This document shows, one piece after another, positions 23,714-32,524 of a stretch of DNA of 64,000 nt. The notes below the pieces were generated by a model, which made no database searches, had not been told where the DNA came from, and saw nothing but the letters and a program-made list of their open reading frames with translations. Where the stretch lies: the NCBI GenBank assembly GCA_025153445.1, contig JANZNS010000002.1, positions 310,001 to 374,000 of the forward strand, given 5' to 3'. The position numbers and the translations under genes are program-made. The first letter of the stretch is position 1. Each line of letters begins with the position of its first letter. Source of the stretch: Marinobacter sp. BGYM27. Its GTDB lineage: Bacteria; Pseudomonadota; Gammaproteobacteria; Pseudomonadales; Oleiphilaceae.

Positions 23714-26236
23714 ATGGCAACCAGAAGTCTCGGTACATTAACACTGGATCTGGTCGCCAAAATCGGTGGCTTCACTGCTCCCCTGGACAAAGCATCCCGG
23801 GAAAGCAAAAAGCGCATGAAGGAGATCGAGGAAGAGGCCAAAAATGTTGCGGCGGGTATCGCCAAGATCACCGCCGTTTCCGGCGTTGCAGCTTCAGGCT
23901 TGCTGGCATTCACCGCTCACGCCGCGACGAATGCGCGTGAGCTCAAAAACCAAGCTGCAGTGGCGAATACCTCGGTCGAGCAATTTCAGAAACTCAGCTA
24001 TGCCTCGCGCACCGTATCGATTGACCAAGAGAAGTTGAGCGACATCCTGAAGGATGTAAACGACCGGGTTGGTGACTTCGTCCAAACCGGCGGCGGGCCG
24101 ATGCTCGACTTCTTTGAGCAGATTGCACCGCAAGTTGGCGTCACCGCCGAGCAGTTCAGGAAATTGTCCGGACCCCAAGCGCTTCAGCTCTATTATGACA
24201 GCCTTGAGAAAGCGAACCTTTCCCAGGAAGACCTCACGTTCTATCTGGAAGCGATCGCATCCGATACCACAAAGCTGATACCGCTGCTGAAGAATGGCGG
24301 GCAGGGCTTTGCTGATCTTGCATCAGAGGCTGACAACCTCGGCATTGTTCTCGACGAAGTGCAGGTGAAAGCACTGACTGACTTCGCAAGTCAGGTCGAC
24401 CGTATCACCGGTGTCATGTCAGCCGCCGGCAACATCGCGGCAGCTGAACTGGCCCCAGCCATGGGTATGGTCGCCGATGAGGTGATTGAAGCTGCGAACG
24501 CCTTCCGCGCTGGCGAGTACGATGACCAGATAGAGATCATCGCCAAGATTGGTTCTGTCGCTGGCGGCGCCGCCGCAGCCTATGCCGCATACCGAACAGC
24601 CATTGCCGCCGCCACTATTGCCCAGTGGGCGTTTAATGTTGCCGCTGCCGCCAACCCCGTTGCCGTGTTGGTGGGTGTTATCGGCGCTGCTGCTGGCGGA
24701 CTGTATGCATTCCGTGACGAACTTGGTCTGGCAGGTCGAGAAGCTGCACAAACAACTATCAAAGTCGATGAGCTGGCGGAATCATTCAGGGATCTGACTG
24801 AGTCTCAGCAGGAGAACCGCCGAGTTGAGTTGGCCGGCAATATCGCCGAGATGCGCATCGAGGCTGCCAAAGCCCAGGCGGAACTTGAAAAGCTCTCGAA
24901 AGTAATCGAACAGTCAGGCCAATTAACTCCTCAAGGTGGCGCGCTGCCGATTGCAACTTCGGAGGATATCGCCCGGGGTAAAGCGCTCCGCGGTGAAATT
25001 GAACAGCTGAACATCGATATTGCGGCGGGCAGCACGCTACTTAAAGAATACGATGACTTGATGTCAGGACTGCTTGATAAGCCTAACTCCGCTGGCGGTA
25101 CAGGCGGTCTGGGGTCCACCAAGGAAATCAAGGATCAGATAGCTGCGCTTCAATTCCAGGCTGAAACCGTAGGCATGACGGCCGAGGCAGTGAAGCTGCT
25201 AAAGCTTGCCAACGAAGGCGCAACCGAATCCCAGCTGGCACAGGCTCGCGCAGCTGTCCAGACGATTGAGGCATACAAAGCGCAGACGGAAGCTGCAGAG
25301 AAAGCAAAGAAAGAACAGGACCAAATAAACCAGAACGCGCAATCCATTTCTGACAGTTTGCTCACCGAAGAAGAGGCCATTCGTGCCTCGTATGAACGCC
25401 GCCGCCAAATCATTTTGGACAACACCAAAATCATAGGCGAAGCGCAGAGCGACCTACTGAAGCGCAACGAGGAAAAGCGCAACGAGGAACTGCTCGAACT
25501 CAATGGGTCGTACTGGGAAAAGTACCTGGCTGCGACGGAAGAGAACCTGCGTTCATTCGATGAACTTTCTGAATCGATGCTCGAGGGCTTTTCTTCCCGG
25601 TTTGGTGATGCGTTCGAGTCAATGGTGTTCGACGCCGAGACCCTGGGTGACGCAATAGATGGGCTGGCGGAATCGATGGCCCGCTCTGTTGTGAACGCGC
25701 TGGCTCAAATGGCAGCGCAATGGGTTGCGTATCAGGCTGTCCAGCTGGCAACGGGTCAGAGTTCTCAAGCCGCCGCAATTGCTGGCGCGACAGCTGCTGG
25801 TACCGCGATCGCAACATCGTATGCGCCTGCTGCTGCTATGGCTTCTCTCGCCACTTTCGGTGCTAACGCCGTCCCTGCCGCTGCAGCAATCACTTCTACT
25901 ACAGCGCTGTCTGCCGGGCTGGCTCTTGCTGGCATGGCGCATGACGGCATCGACAGCATTCCTCAAACCGGAACCTGGCTCTTGCAGGAAGGTGAGCGGG
26001 TTACTACCGCGAACACCAGCCAAAAACTCGACCGCACCCTTGATGACGTTCAAAAGAACCAGTCGGGCGGCGGAGCCAATATCACCAACGTTTTCCAGAT
26101 TTCAGCGGCGGCAAGCACGTTCAGCGCCGATCTCATGAAAGTAATGCCGATGATCGAAGAGCGCACAAAGAACAGCGTGATTGCAGCGATTAATGGCGGC
26201 GGTTCAATGGCACGAGCAGTCGGGAGACGCGGCTAA
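23714..26236 (+). CDS. Tail tape measure protein
   Basis: The 840-residue protein sets tail length. It has long helical and coiled-coil stretches (about residues 340-410 and 470-650) and the usual N-terminal pattern LDLVAKIGGFTAPLDKASRESKKRMKE. A hydrophobic Ala-rich region lies at about 660-745. The C-terminal GIDSIPQTGTWLLQEGERVTTANTSQKLD segment is common to lambdoid tape measures. By length, the tail would be shorter than that of lambda (853 residues, closely similar). Confidence 0.93.
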   Translation: MATRSLGTLTLDLVAKIGGFTAPLDKASRESKKRMKEIEEEAKNVAAGIAKITAVSGVAASGLLAFTAHAATNARELKNQAAVANTSVEQFQKLSYASRTVSIDQEKLSDILKDVNDRVGDFVQTGGGPMLDFFEQIAPQVGVTAEQFRKLSGPQALQLYYDSLEKANLSQEDLTFYLEAIASDTTKLIPLLKNGGQGFADLASEADNLGIVLDEVQVKALTDFASQVDRITGVMSAAGNIAAAELAPAMGMVADEVIEAANAFRAGEYDDQIEIIAKIGSVAGGAAAAYAAYRTAIAAATIAQWAFNVAAAANPVAVLVGVIGAAAGGLYAFRDELGLAGREAAQTTIKVDELAESFRDLTESQQENRRVELAGNIAEMRIEAAKAQAELEKLSKVIEQSGQLTPQGGALPIATSEDIARGKALRGEIEQLNIDIAAGSTLLKEYDDLMSGLLDKPNSAGGTGGLGSTKEIKDQIAALQFQAETVGMTAEAVKLLKLANEGATESQLAQARAAVQTIEAYKAQTEAAEKAKKEQDQINQNAQSISDSLLTEEEAIRASYERRRQIILDNTKIIGEAQSDLLKRNEEKRNEELLELNGSYWEKYLAATEENLRSFDELSESMLEGFSSRFGDAFESMVFDAETLGDAIDGLAESMARSVVNALAQMAAQWVAYQAVQLATGQSSQAAAIAGATAAGTAIATSYAPAAAMASLATFGANAVPAAAAITSTTALSAGLALAGMAHDGIDSIPQTGTWLLQEGERVTTANTSQKLDRTLDDVQKNQSGGGANITNVFQISAAASTFSADLMKVMPMIEERTKNSVIAAINGGGSMARAVGRRG

Positions 26237-26835
26237 TGATCAAGGACTTCCCAGAGATTCGCCGCAGCAATGAAAGTTGGGATATTGATTACAACAATCA
26301 GGAGTTCCCCAGCGATCTGAATCGCGCCATCCAAACCAAAGCTATGCCGGGCGCAAAGTGGAAAGCAAGCCTGACGTTCGCCAATCGCATGGGCAAAGAG
26401 GCCCGGATACTACAAGGCTTCGTTACCGGCCTTCAGGGGGCGGCGGGAAGGTTCTGGATAACGCCCACTGATTGGAAGCCGCTGGGCTCTGCCGTGGGCG
26501 AAGGCTCGCTATCAGCCCCGGTCGGTCAGTTCGCCACTACCATAACAACCACCGGATGGGAACCGCATCAGCCTGAATTGCTCTATACCGGCGACTTCTT
26601 CGAGATCAACGGCGAGTTAAAGCGGGCGACCAGCATTTCTAGCGCCGACGCAAATGGGCACGCCACCATCGAGTTCTGCCCGCCAACTCGGGTAGCGCTA
26701 CCTGCAGGCACGCAGATCCGCACGGAATACCCTCGCAGCCAAATGAAGCTCGCTACAAACACTGCCGGATGGAACCTCTCTGCTCCGGTTGTATACGGCA
26801 TGACGCTTGATATTGAAGAGGCTTTGGATATATGA
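26236..26835 (+). CDS. Minor tail protein
   Basis: The 199-residue protein follows the tape measure gene with a one-base overlap. Segments such as KWKASLTFANRMGKEARILQGFVTGLQGAAGRFWI and the final YGMTLDIEEALDI resemble distal tail/minor tail proteins of siphophages. Exact role (distal tail, gpM/gpL-like) is not clear. Confidence 0.7.
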   Translation: MIKDFPEIRRSNESWDIDYNNQEFPSDLNRAIQTKAMPGAKWKASLTFANRMGKEARILQGFVTGLQGAAGRFWITPTDWKPLGSAVGEGSLSAPVGQFATTITTTGWEPHQPELLYTGDFFEINGELKRATSISSADANGHATIEFCPPTRVALPAGTQIRTEYPRSQMKLATNTAGWNLSAPVVYGMTLDIEEALDI

Positions 26836-27407
26836 GGTACATCCACCCGGACGTAATCACCGCCCTCGAATCTCGCCTGTTCACGCCCATCTTCTTTGTC
26901 GAAATAATGTTCGATGAGCCGCTTAGATTCACCAGCGCATACAGCAGCATGACCATTGGTGGAAAGGAATATTTCGGCGCTGGCAATCTCGGCAGCGTGA
27001 GCAAGGTCAGCGAAGGCGTAGACCTCAACCCGCAGGAATTCAAGATCGTCGTGGCCGGGGTCAATGAAGCCTCGCTTGCCGCCGTGATCACGCAGAACTA
27101 TCTGAACCGGGAGGCCTCATGCTTTGTAGCGCTGATTGACGAGCAGGGCGAAATCATTGGTGGGCCCGACGATGGGCCGATGCATTCTTTCTCCGGCAAC
27201 GTCGATGAGATTCCGTGTGAGATCGGAAAGCGAGGGAAGATCACGATTGTCGTTCGGGATGAGTTGGCCGACTGGGCCAGACCCAAGGTTGAGCGTTACA
27301 CGAACGCAGACCAGCAAGCCCGTTACCCAGGCGATATAGCGCTGGAGTACATGTCACAAGTGGCAGATAGAGAAACTATCTGGCCTGCCTCAAGCTACTT
27401 TGATTAA
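26832..27407 (+). CDS. Minor tail protein, DUF2163-like
   Basis: The 191-residue protein resembles the DUF2163 group of tail tip proteins: ALESRLFTPIFFVEIMFDEPLRF at the N-terminus, then GSVSKVSEGVDLNPQEFKIVVAGV. It overlaps the gene before by four bases and precedes the large tail tip gene. The fold suggests a beta-rich hub component. Confidence 0.72.
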   Translation: MRYIHPDVITALESRLFTPIFFVEIMFDEPLRFTSAYSSMTIGGKEYFGAGNLGSVSKVSEGVDLNPQEFKIVVAGVNEASLAAVITQNYLNREASCFVALIDEQGEIIGGPDDGPMHSFSGNVDEIPCEIGKRGKITIVVRDELADWARPKVERYTNADQQARYPGDIALEYMSQVADRETIWPASSYFD

Positions 27408-27416
27408 GGCCATTAC

Positions 27417-30170
27417 ATGAGTTGGTGGAGCGATAATGTAGGCGGCAAGCTCTCAAGCGCCTGGGATAGCCTGAAACAAGGCGACATTCTTGGCGCGGGC
27501 GAGGATATATTCAACGTCGCCTTTGATGCGATCTCCCTCGGGACCTTCTCGTACGCCAAGGATCAGGCTCGCGGCCTGTTTGAGATGCCTGCGATCCCGT
27601 ATCAGGATCGCAAACGCATGATCAAATCGCCAGCCGGCGCAAGGCAGGTGGTTTACGGCCATTGCCGGGTGGGCGGGCACGCTGCCTACATCGAGTCGGG
27701 CGGGAAGGACAAGCGTTTCATCAATTTGACGCTGATCGTTGCTGCGCATCAGGTTGAACAGATTACGGCGGTTTACGCCAACGGCAAAAAGGTGGCTTCT
27801 GCGAGATCCTCAGGCAACGGACTGATGCCAAGGGTTGACGATGGGAAGCTGAATAAAGGGGCTGACGAATGGTACGTTCGGTGCTGGTCGGCCAAAGGCG
27901 ATCAGAGCGCCGCCATCATCCCCGCAACATCTCTAAAAGATGGCCAATACTCACCCCCCGGATGGACAAGCAAGCATAAGCTTCTCGGCCAGGCGTACGT
28001 TCACATTTTCTGCGCCTATGCCGACAGCAAGTTCGAATCCGGCTTGCCCAAGTTTGAGATAGAACTGTACGGCAAGAACGACCTGTACGATCCGCGCACA
28101 GGTTCTGTTGGCTATTCAAATAACCAAGCTCTGGTTGAGTTGGATGTACTCAGATGGCCTCGACTCGGTAACCGGCCTGATTCCAAGATTGATTTTGACT
28201 CCTATGTCGCTTCCGCGAATGTCGCCGATGAAGTAGTGGTTGCTGGCCCTGGCAAGACAGAGAAACGCTACACGGTCAACGGCGCGTTTCGCATGGAAAC
28301 GCCGCCACCTGAGATTCTGCAAAGCGTGGCGGCGGCCGGGGCTGCGTACCCAGTTCGGTCCGCTGGAATTTGGGGGACCGTCCCGGGCAAATACTCTGAA
28401 CCGGTCATGGATCTGGATGAGTCCGACCTGATTGGCGGTCTGTCATTTCAGCCGGGGCCCGGGAAGAAAGCCAGGCACAACATGGCCCGAGGAACTTACG
28501 TTGATGCCTCTCAGAACTTTGAGACCGTCGAGTTTCCGCCAATCAAAATCGGAGATTACATCTCGGATGATTTGGAAGAACTTGAACGCTCGTTCGAGTT
28601 TCCATGGACCACCTCGGGGTCGATGGCGCGGCGCCTTTCCAAGATCGAGATTGAGCGGGGCCGGTATGGGCTGAGCGCGTCAGCCAGGTTCAAATTCCGC
28701 ACGCTGCGACTTACTCCGGGCGACCGCGTCACGCTGAGCATTGCGCAACTAGGTTGGGACAAGAGGGTCTTCCGGGTCGATGACACTGACGCGGACTACA
28801 ATGCCGGCGTCAAGCTGCGACTCCGCGAAGATGCCCCAGAGATATATGAGTGGGAAGAGGGCGACGCCCTGGCGCTGGATCCTCCGCCTCCGCTGAACCT
28901 ACCAGACGGTCTTGAAATCAGCCCGCCCGAGAACATTGTCGTGACAGAAGAGCTTTACCAGACCCTTACCCGCGCGGCTATTAAAGTCCGAATGCTGATT
29001 GCTTGGAGCGCGGACGATGTAGCGAACGCTTATGACATTCAATATAAGCTGTCCTCAACCTCGAAATGGGAGTCAGCGGGCACATACTGGCAAGATAACG
29101 ATATCGAAATCAATGATGTACTGGATGCGCCCTATAATCTCAGGCTACGAGCCAGGAATGTTCTAGGGAACCCTTCAGATTGGGTTTATTTGGATTACAC
29201 AGTCGAGGGCAAATCGGCGCCACCGCCTGACGTGGAAACCCTGTTCATTCAGAACGGCAATCTTAAGTGGAGCTACAGCAGTGCTCCTCTGGATCTAGCC
29301 GGCTTTGAGGTGCGATTCCAGAACGGCAATCGCCGCGTCTGGCCAGACGCCACACCGGTCACGGGAAACATCATTACCGAAACGCAGTTCGATGTATCCG
29401 AGTTTACTGGCACTAAGACGTTCATGGTTCGGGCCATAGACACCACCGGCAATCTCTCCAGCAAGCCCGCTTTTCTAATTCAGGATCTTGGCGATGCCCC
29501 GCTGCTGAACGTCATCTACGACAAGAATGAGGCGCCGGCTTGGGCTGGCACGCTTACGGGCGGGCTCATAAATGCCGACAACGAGCTTGAAGCAACTCAG
29601 CTGGGCTCGTTCTACGGCGAACCTGACAGCGTGTTCTATGGCGATTCGGACTCTCCATTTTATCAGGATGACTACGCCCGGATGGAGTATGTTTTTGGGT
29701 TGACGGTCCCGGTCCAAGATATTGGAGCTGCCATCACCATTGAAGTTCTGAAAAATGACGGCCAGTTTAATGAGCGTATCGACTACATGCCCCCTGATTA
29801 CACCGCGGACTGGCTAGCCTTCCCAGGCAGCGTTCCTGCACAGGAAGGCGTCTACCAGTTCCGAATGGTTTTCCCTCAGCAGCAGGGCAGCACTCCTCCG
29901 CGCATCACGGATATCATTGTCCGCCTAGATGCTGAAGACATTGAAGAAGATTTCAACGACATCGCCATAGCGGTTGGCGGCACGCGACTGCCAATTACCA
30001 AGACTTATCGGGCGATCAAGAACGTAATGTTAACGCTTCAGTTCGACGGCGGCAGCGCCAAGAGCGTCTTTGTGATGGATAGGGATTCGGAGCTTGGCCC
30101 GTTGATCGAGGCTTTCGATGGGCCGACCTCCGTGACTGGGAATATTAACGCAAAAATAAAGGGGTATTAA
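27417..30170 (+). CDS. Tail tip / central attachment protein (J-like)
   Basis: The 917-residue protein starts with an amphipathic segment, then RQVVYGHCRVGGHAAYIESGG and a hub-like beta region, features of siphophage tail tip proteins. FN3-like domains occur around residues 500-690 (for example YDIQYKLSSTSKWES and APYNLRLRARNVLGNPSDW). The C-terminal part is beta-rich and may contact the receptor. Length and place match lambda J. Confidence 0.85.
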   Translation: MSWWSDNVGGKLSSAWDSLKQGDILGAGEDIFNVAFDAISLGTFSYAKDQARGLFEMPAIPYQDRKRMIKSPAGARQVVYGHCRVGGHAAYIESGGKDKRFINLTLIVAAHQVEQITAVYANGKKVASARSSGNGLMPRVDDGKLNKGADEWYVRCWSAKGDQSAAIIPATSLKDGQYSPPGWTSKHKLLGQAYVHIFCAYADSKFESGLPKFEIELYGKNDLYDPRTGSVGYSNNQALVELDVLRWPRLGNRPDSKIDFDSYVASANVADEVVVAGPGKTEKRYTVNGAFRMETPPPEILQSVAAAGAAYPVRSAGIWGTVPGKYSEPVMDLDESDLIGGLSFQPGPGKKARHNMARGTYVDASQNFETVEFPPIKIGDYISDDLEELERSFEFPWTTSGSMARRLSKIEIERGRYGLSASARFKFRTLRLTPGDRVTLSIAQLGWDKRVFRVDDTDADYNAGVKLRLREDAPEIYEWEEGDALALDPPPPLNLPDGLEISPPENIVVTEELYQTLTRAAIKVRMLIAWSADDVANAYDIQYKLSSTSKWESAGTYWQDNDIEINDVLDAPYNLRLRARNVLGNPSDWVYLDYTVEGKSAPPPDVETLFIQNGNLKWSYSSAPLDLAGFEVRFQNGNRRVWPDATPVTGNIITETQFDVSEFTGTKTFMVRAIDTTGNLSSKPAFLIQDLGDAPLLNVIYDKNEAPAWAGTLTGGLINADNELEATQLGSFYGEPDSVFYGDSDSPFYQDDYARMEYVFGLTVPVQDIGAAITIEVLKNDGQFNERIDYMPPDYTADWLAFPGSVPAQEGVYQFRMVFPQQQGSTPPRITDIIVRLDAEDIEEDFNDIAIAVGGTRLPITKTYRAIKNVMLTLQFDGGSAKSVFVMDRDSELGPLIEAFDGPTSVTGNINAKIKGY

Positions 30171-30172
30171 AC

Positions 30173-30808
30173 ATGCCAACTACGCCGCTACCAACGGATG
30201 ACTATCTTGGCGACCCTCTAAGGATCACGTCGCAATTTCAGGACGGTATCAACGCGTTCCTTGATTTCGCCCGTGAGTTTCAGACGGAGTTGGCCGCACT
30301 CCCAAGTCAGACTGTGCGTGGAGCCGCTGTTCTCAACCCAATGGACTTGATGCCGCCCAGATCGATCATGTTCTGGCCAGACGCCATTGAGGACATACCC
30401 TCTGGCTGGGTTCTCTGTGACGGCCAGAACGGTACGCCCGACATGCGCGGTGTGTTCCCGGTTGGGGCTGGGGGCGATTATAACCCAGGTGCCACCGGGG
30501 GCGCCGACAGCGTGACACTCACTGAATCGCAAATGCCTTCGCACAACCATACCGGATTGACGAGCACCGCTGGAAACCACAGTCACAGCACTCAGATGAA
30601 TCTTACCGGATCAGGCATGAGTCACTGGGAGGGGGACAGCCTGCCTGGCGGTAACACATTAGGCGAGACCTCCACGACAGGTGCCATCAACTCCAATGGC
30701 TCGCACAGTCATAGTTTGTCCATCAATTACAGGGGTGGCAGTCAGTCTCACGAGAACCGTCCGCCTTACCGTGCCCTATCATTTATTATGCGCCTGGCTT
30801 GGAGCTGA
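30173..30808 (+). CDS. Tail collar-domain fibre protein
   Basis: The 211-residue protein has a phage tail collar-like segment IPSGWVLCDGQNGTPDMRGVFPVGAGG. A Gly/Ser/Thr/His-rich tail follows with SHNHTG, NHSHST and SHSHSLS histidine clusters, as in metal-binding fibre tips. The end ENRPPYRALSFIMRLA is typical of tail fibre proteins. It follows the tail tip gene. Confidence 0.85.
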   Translation: MPTTPLPTDDYLGDPLRITSQFQDGINAFLDFAREFQTELAALPSQTVRGAAVLNPMDLMPPRSIMFWPDAIEDIPSGWVLCDGQNGTPDMRGVFPVGAGGDYNPGATGGADSVTLTESQMPSHNHTGLTSTAGNHSHSTQMNLTGSGMSHWEGDSLPGGNTLGETSTTGAINSNGSHSHSLSINYRGGSQSHENRPPYRALSFIMRLAWS

Positions 30809-30810
30809 AC

Positions 30811-31314
30811 ATGATTGAACTCTTCGTATCGGAAGGCGTCGGTGTTATCTCCGGCCGCCGTTATCCAATTAAGGTCTCTTATTTGGCTAATTTGGATGTG
30901 GTTTATGCCCAATGGGCGGAGGGTCAAAGCTTCTACGAGCGCGAGCCGTTTGCTGGGAAAGAGTTGGATGTTGCCGTTATGGGCTATGTTCAGGGCGCCG
31001 CAGCCGAAGTTCGAACGGCGCACGAGAATCGCGGGCTGCCAGTCCCGCCTGCGAATGGTGACGAGTTGGACATAGAGCGATCCCGGATGATTGTCTCGCG
31101 GTTTCAAGCTCGCGCTGCGCTATATGGTGCTGGCCTATTAGCTAACGCTGACGCCGCAATACAGGGCGCTGACGACCTAGCAAAGCTTGCATGGAATGAC
31201 GCTCAGGAGTTTCGACGAAACAGCCCCTTAGTGGCCGCTATTGCCGCTGAGCTTGGAATTACAGACCTACAACTGGATGATTTATTCCGGCAGGCATCAA
31301 TCATCGAGGCATAA
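30811..31314 (+). CDS. Phage protein, possible fibre assembly or tail protein
   Basis: The 167-residue protein starts at ATG 30811 after GGAG. The N-terminal half is beta-like (IELFVSEGVGVISGRRYPIKVSYLANLDVVYAQW). The C-terminal half is helical (RMIVSRFQARAALYGAGLLANADAAIQG, EFRRNSPLVAAIAAELG), a pattern seen in DUF4376-like or fibre assembly proteins. No firm family is assigned. Confidence 0.5.
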   Translation: MIELFVSEGVGVISGRRYPIKVSYLANLDVVYAQWAEGQSFYEREPFAGKELDVAVMGYVQGAAAEVRTAHENRGLPVPPANGDELDIERSRMIVSRFQARAALYGAGLLANADAAIQGADDLAKLAWNDAQEFRRNSPLVAAIAAELGITDLQLDDLFRQASIIEA

Positions 31315-31644
31315 CCCATAACCCATAACCCGAAAGCTGTGGTTGGCGGATCTGCTCGGCCAGGGAGATCACTGCGTCAACTGAATCCTGCATGACGAAG
31401 GGAATGGCGCTATTTCGGAAGTCATCGATCGATACCGTCAGGGGAAGAAACAAGTTAGGCGACTTTGAGAAAATCGGCCCAGACCTCTCCCTGGTAGTCA
31501 CACCACTATGCAGGTGTCGCGGACGCCTGGCATCCATGCCGGCGGTGAGCCCTGATCGTCCTGATCAAATGACTCGAGAGCTATTGTAAGGTTCTGAATT
31601 CCGGCGGGTATAGGAAAGGCGCGTGCTCTGGTGTGCGAGATCTC
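31315..31644. other. Stretch without a supported gene
   Basis: The start holds three ATAACCC repeats (about 31313-31332) directly at the end of the preceding gene. Two opposed short frames (31392-31589 plus, 31301-31537 minus) overlap each other; neither has a recognised pattern or clear ribosome site. The region lies between the last tail gene and the prophage right end. Confidence 0.4.
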
Positions 31645-31899
31645 TCACTCTTCCTTTGGCTTGTTTTTAGCATCAACAAACGCCTTGATCAGCCGATCCC
31701 ATGCTGCCTGCATTCTCACCTCATCCACCTTTCCCATATTCCGGTAGTCCAGGTGATGGATTCGCTTGGTCTGCTGGGTCAAGCCGCCGTTTCGCTCAAC
31801 GTGGATATCGAAGCCAGCGGGCAGGATGATAACGGATGCCTCGGCATCTGGGGCGATGGCTTGTTCGAGTTGCTGCAGCATCTTGGCGGTGATCTTCAT
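31645..31899 (-). CDS. Small phage-end protein, unknown
   Basis: An 84-residue protein from ATG 31899; a longer frame begins at 31917. KITAKMLQQLEQAIAPDAEASVIILPAGFDIHVERNGG suggests a small alpha/beta fold. It is the last minus-strand gene before the right prophage end, a place used by accessory genes. Function unknown. Confidence 0.5.
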   Translation of the reverse strand: MKITAKMLQQLEQAIAPDAEASVIILPAGFDIHVERNGGLTQQTKRIHHLDYRNMGKVDEVRMQAAWDRLIKAFVDAKNKPKEE

Positions 31900-31908
31900 G
31901 GCAGACCT

Positions 31909-31928
31909 TTGGGGCAAAATTGGGGCAA
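31909..31928 (+). repeat. Direct repeats, candidate integrase arm sites
   Basis: TTGGGGCAA occurs at 31909-31917 and 31920-31928, 11 bp apart. Short direct repeats near the phage end, about 100 bp from a tRNA-like segment, resemble arm-type integrase sites. The integrase itself is not in the window. Confidence 0.35.
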
Positions 31929-32013
31929 CTTGGTGCCCGCTTGTGTCCGTTTCAGTCCGTTCAGTATAACTGCAAATCCCACAATTCCGCGCCTGTCCGG
32001 CTGGGTCCAGAAC

Positions 32014-32045
32014 AGGCGTAGGGTTCGAATCCCTCGCTACACAAC
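32014..32045 (+). pseudogene. tRNA T-arm-like fragment
   Basis: AGGG-TTCGAAT-CCCT (32020-32034) has the T-stem/loop form and is followed by an acceptor-like tail without CCA. No D-arm or anticodon arm lies upstream. It may be an attachment core of this or an older element. It overlaps the end of the minus-strand gene at 32037. Confidence 0.4.
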
Positions 32046-32255
32046 AGCAGTCTCCAGAGACTCAGGGTCGTACACGATCCCGCATCCTGCACACGACACA
32101 TGGACGGGTTCAGCCTGCTGCAGTTCGTTATTTGCCACATATTCACCGGGCGGGTGACGCTCATGCCACGGCCGTTGCCGCCAGTCGATAAGCGCCCAGG
32201 TGACCATTTTCACTTCGCCGCAAAGCCTGCAGGTATCGCTTTTGTTCAGTATCAC
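32037..32255 (-). CDS. Small zinc-ribbon-like protein
   Basis: The 72-residue protein has CRLCGE near the N-terminus and VSCAGCGIVYDPE near the C-terminus, a two-knuckle zinc-ribbon pattern. ATG 32255 has no strong ribosome site in view. It lies between the two tRNA fragments and could belong to the prophage or to a remnant of an earlier element. Function unknown. Confidence 0.5.
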   Translation of the reverse strand: MILNKSDTCRLCGEVKMVTWALIDWRQRPWHERHPPGEYVANNELQQAEPVHVSCAGCGIVYDPESLETAVV

Positions 32256-32400
32256 TCTTGCCTCCGCTCAGGTCCGAGCCTTATGATTTCCAGATATACA
32301 GTGCGCAAGTCATTGATTGCGTTGGTCTGCGCGGCTTGCGTTAGATGCGTCAAAAAAGCCCTGTTTTCTGCGCAATATCAACAGCCTGCCGCCGTAAGAC

Positions 32401-32452
32401 CACAACCTTGACATGGTAGAGGTCGGCAGTTCGAATCTGCCTGGTCCTACCA
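32401..32452 (+). pseudogene. 3' part of tRNA-Val(GAC), candidate attR
   Basis: The sequence from the anticodon arm (CC-TTGACAT-GG, anticodon GAC at 32410-32412) through T-arm GGCAG-TTCGAAT-CTGCC to TGGTCCT-A-CCA (end 32452) is present. The matching 5' acceptor AGGACCA and D-arm are absent upstream. This is the usual product of integration into a tRNA gene, with the repaired gene expected at the other end of the prophage, outside the window. Confidence 0.7.
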
Positions 32453-32472
32453 ATCTAACGTCAACTAAAAGA

Positions 32473-32505
32473 GTCACTTAGAGCGTAAGCCGAGTGGCTT
32501 TTTTT
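32473..32505 (+). terminator. tRNA-type terminator
   Basis: GTCACT (32473-32478) pairs with AGTGGC (32493-32498) with one G-T pair, followed by seven Ts. It is the probable original terminator of the tRNA-Val gene. Confidence 0.7.
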
Positions 32506-32524
32506 GTGCCCTCAAGAAAGTCCT

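Noticed and set aside
31313-31332. ATAACCC repeats as a telomere-like or functional repeat
   Set aside because: Only three copies at a gene end; most likely a chance or slippage repeat.
31301-31589. Two opposed short ORFs after the last tail gene
   Set aside because: They overlap each other on opposite strands, show no recognised pattern and have no clear ribosome site.
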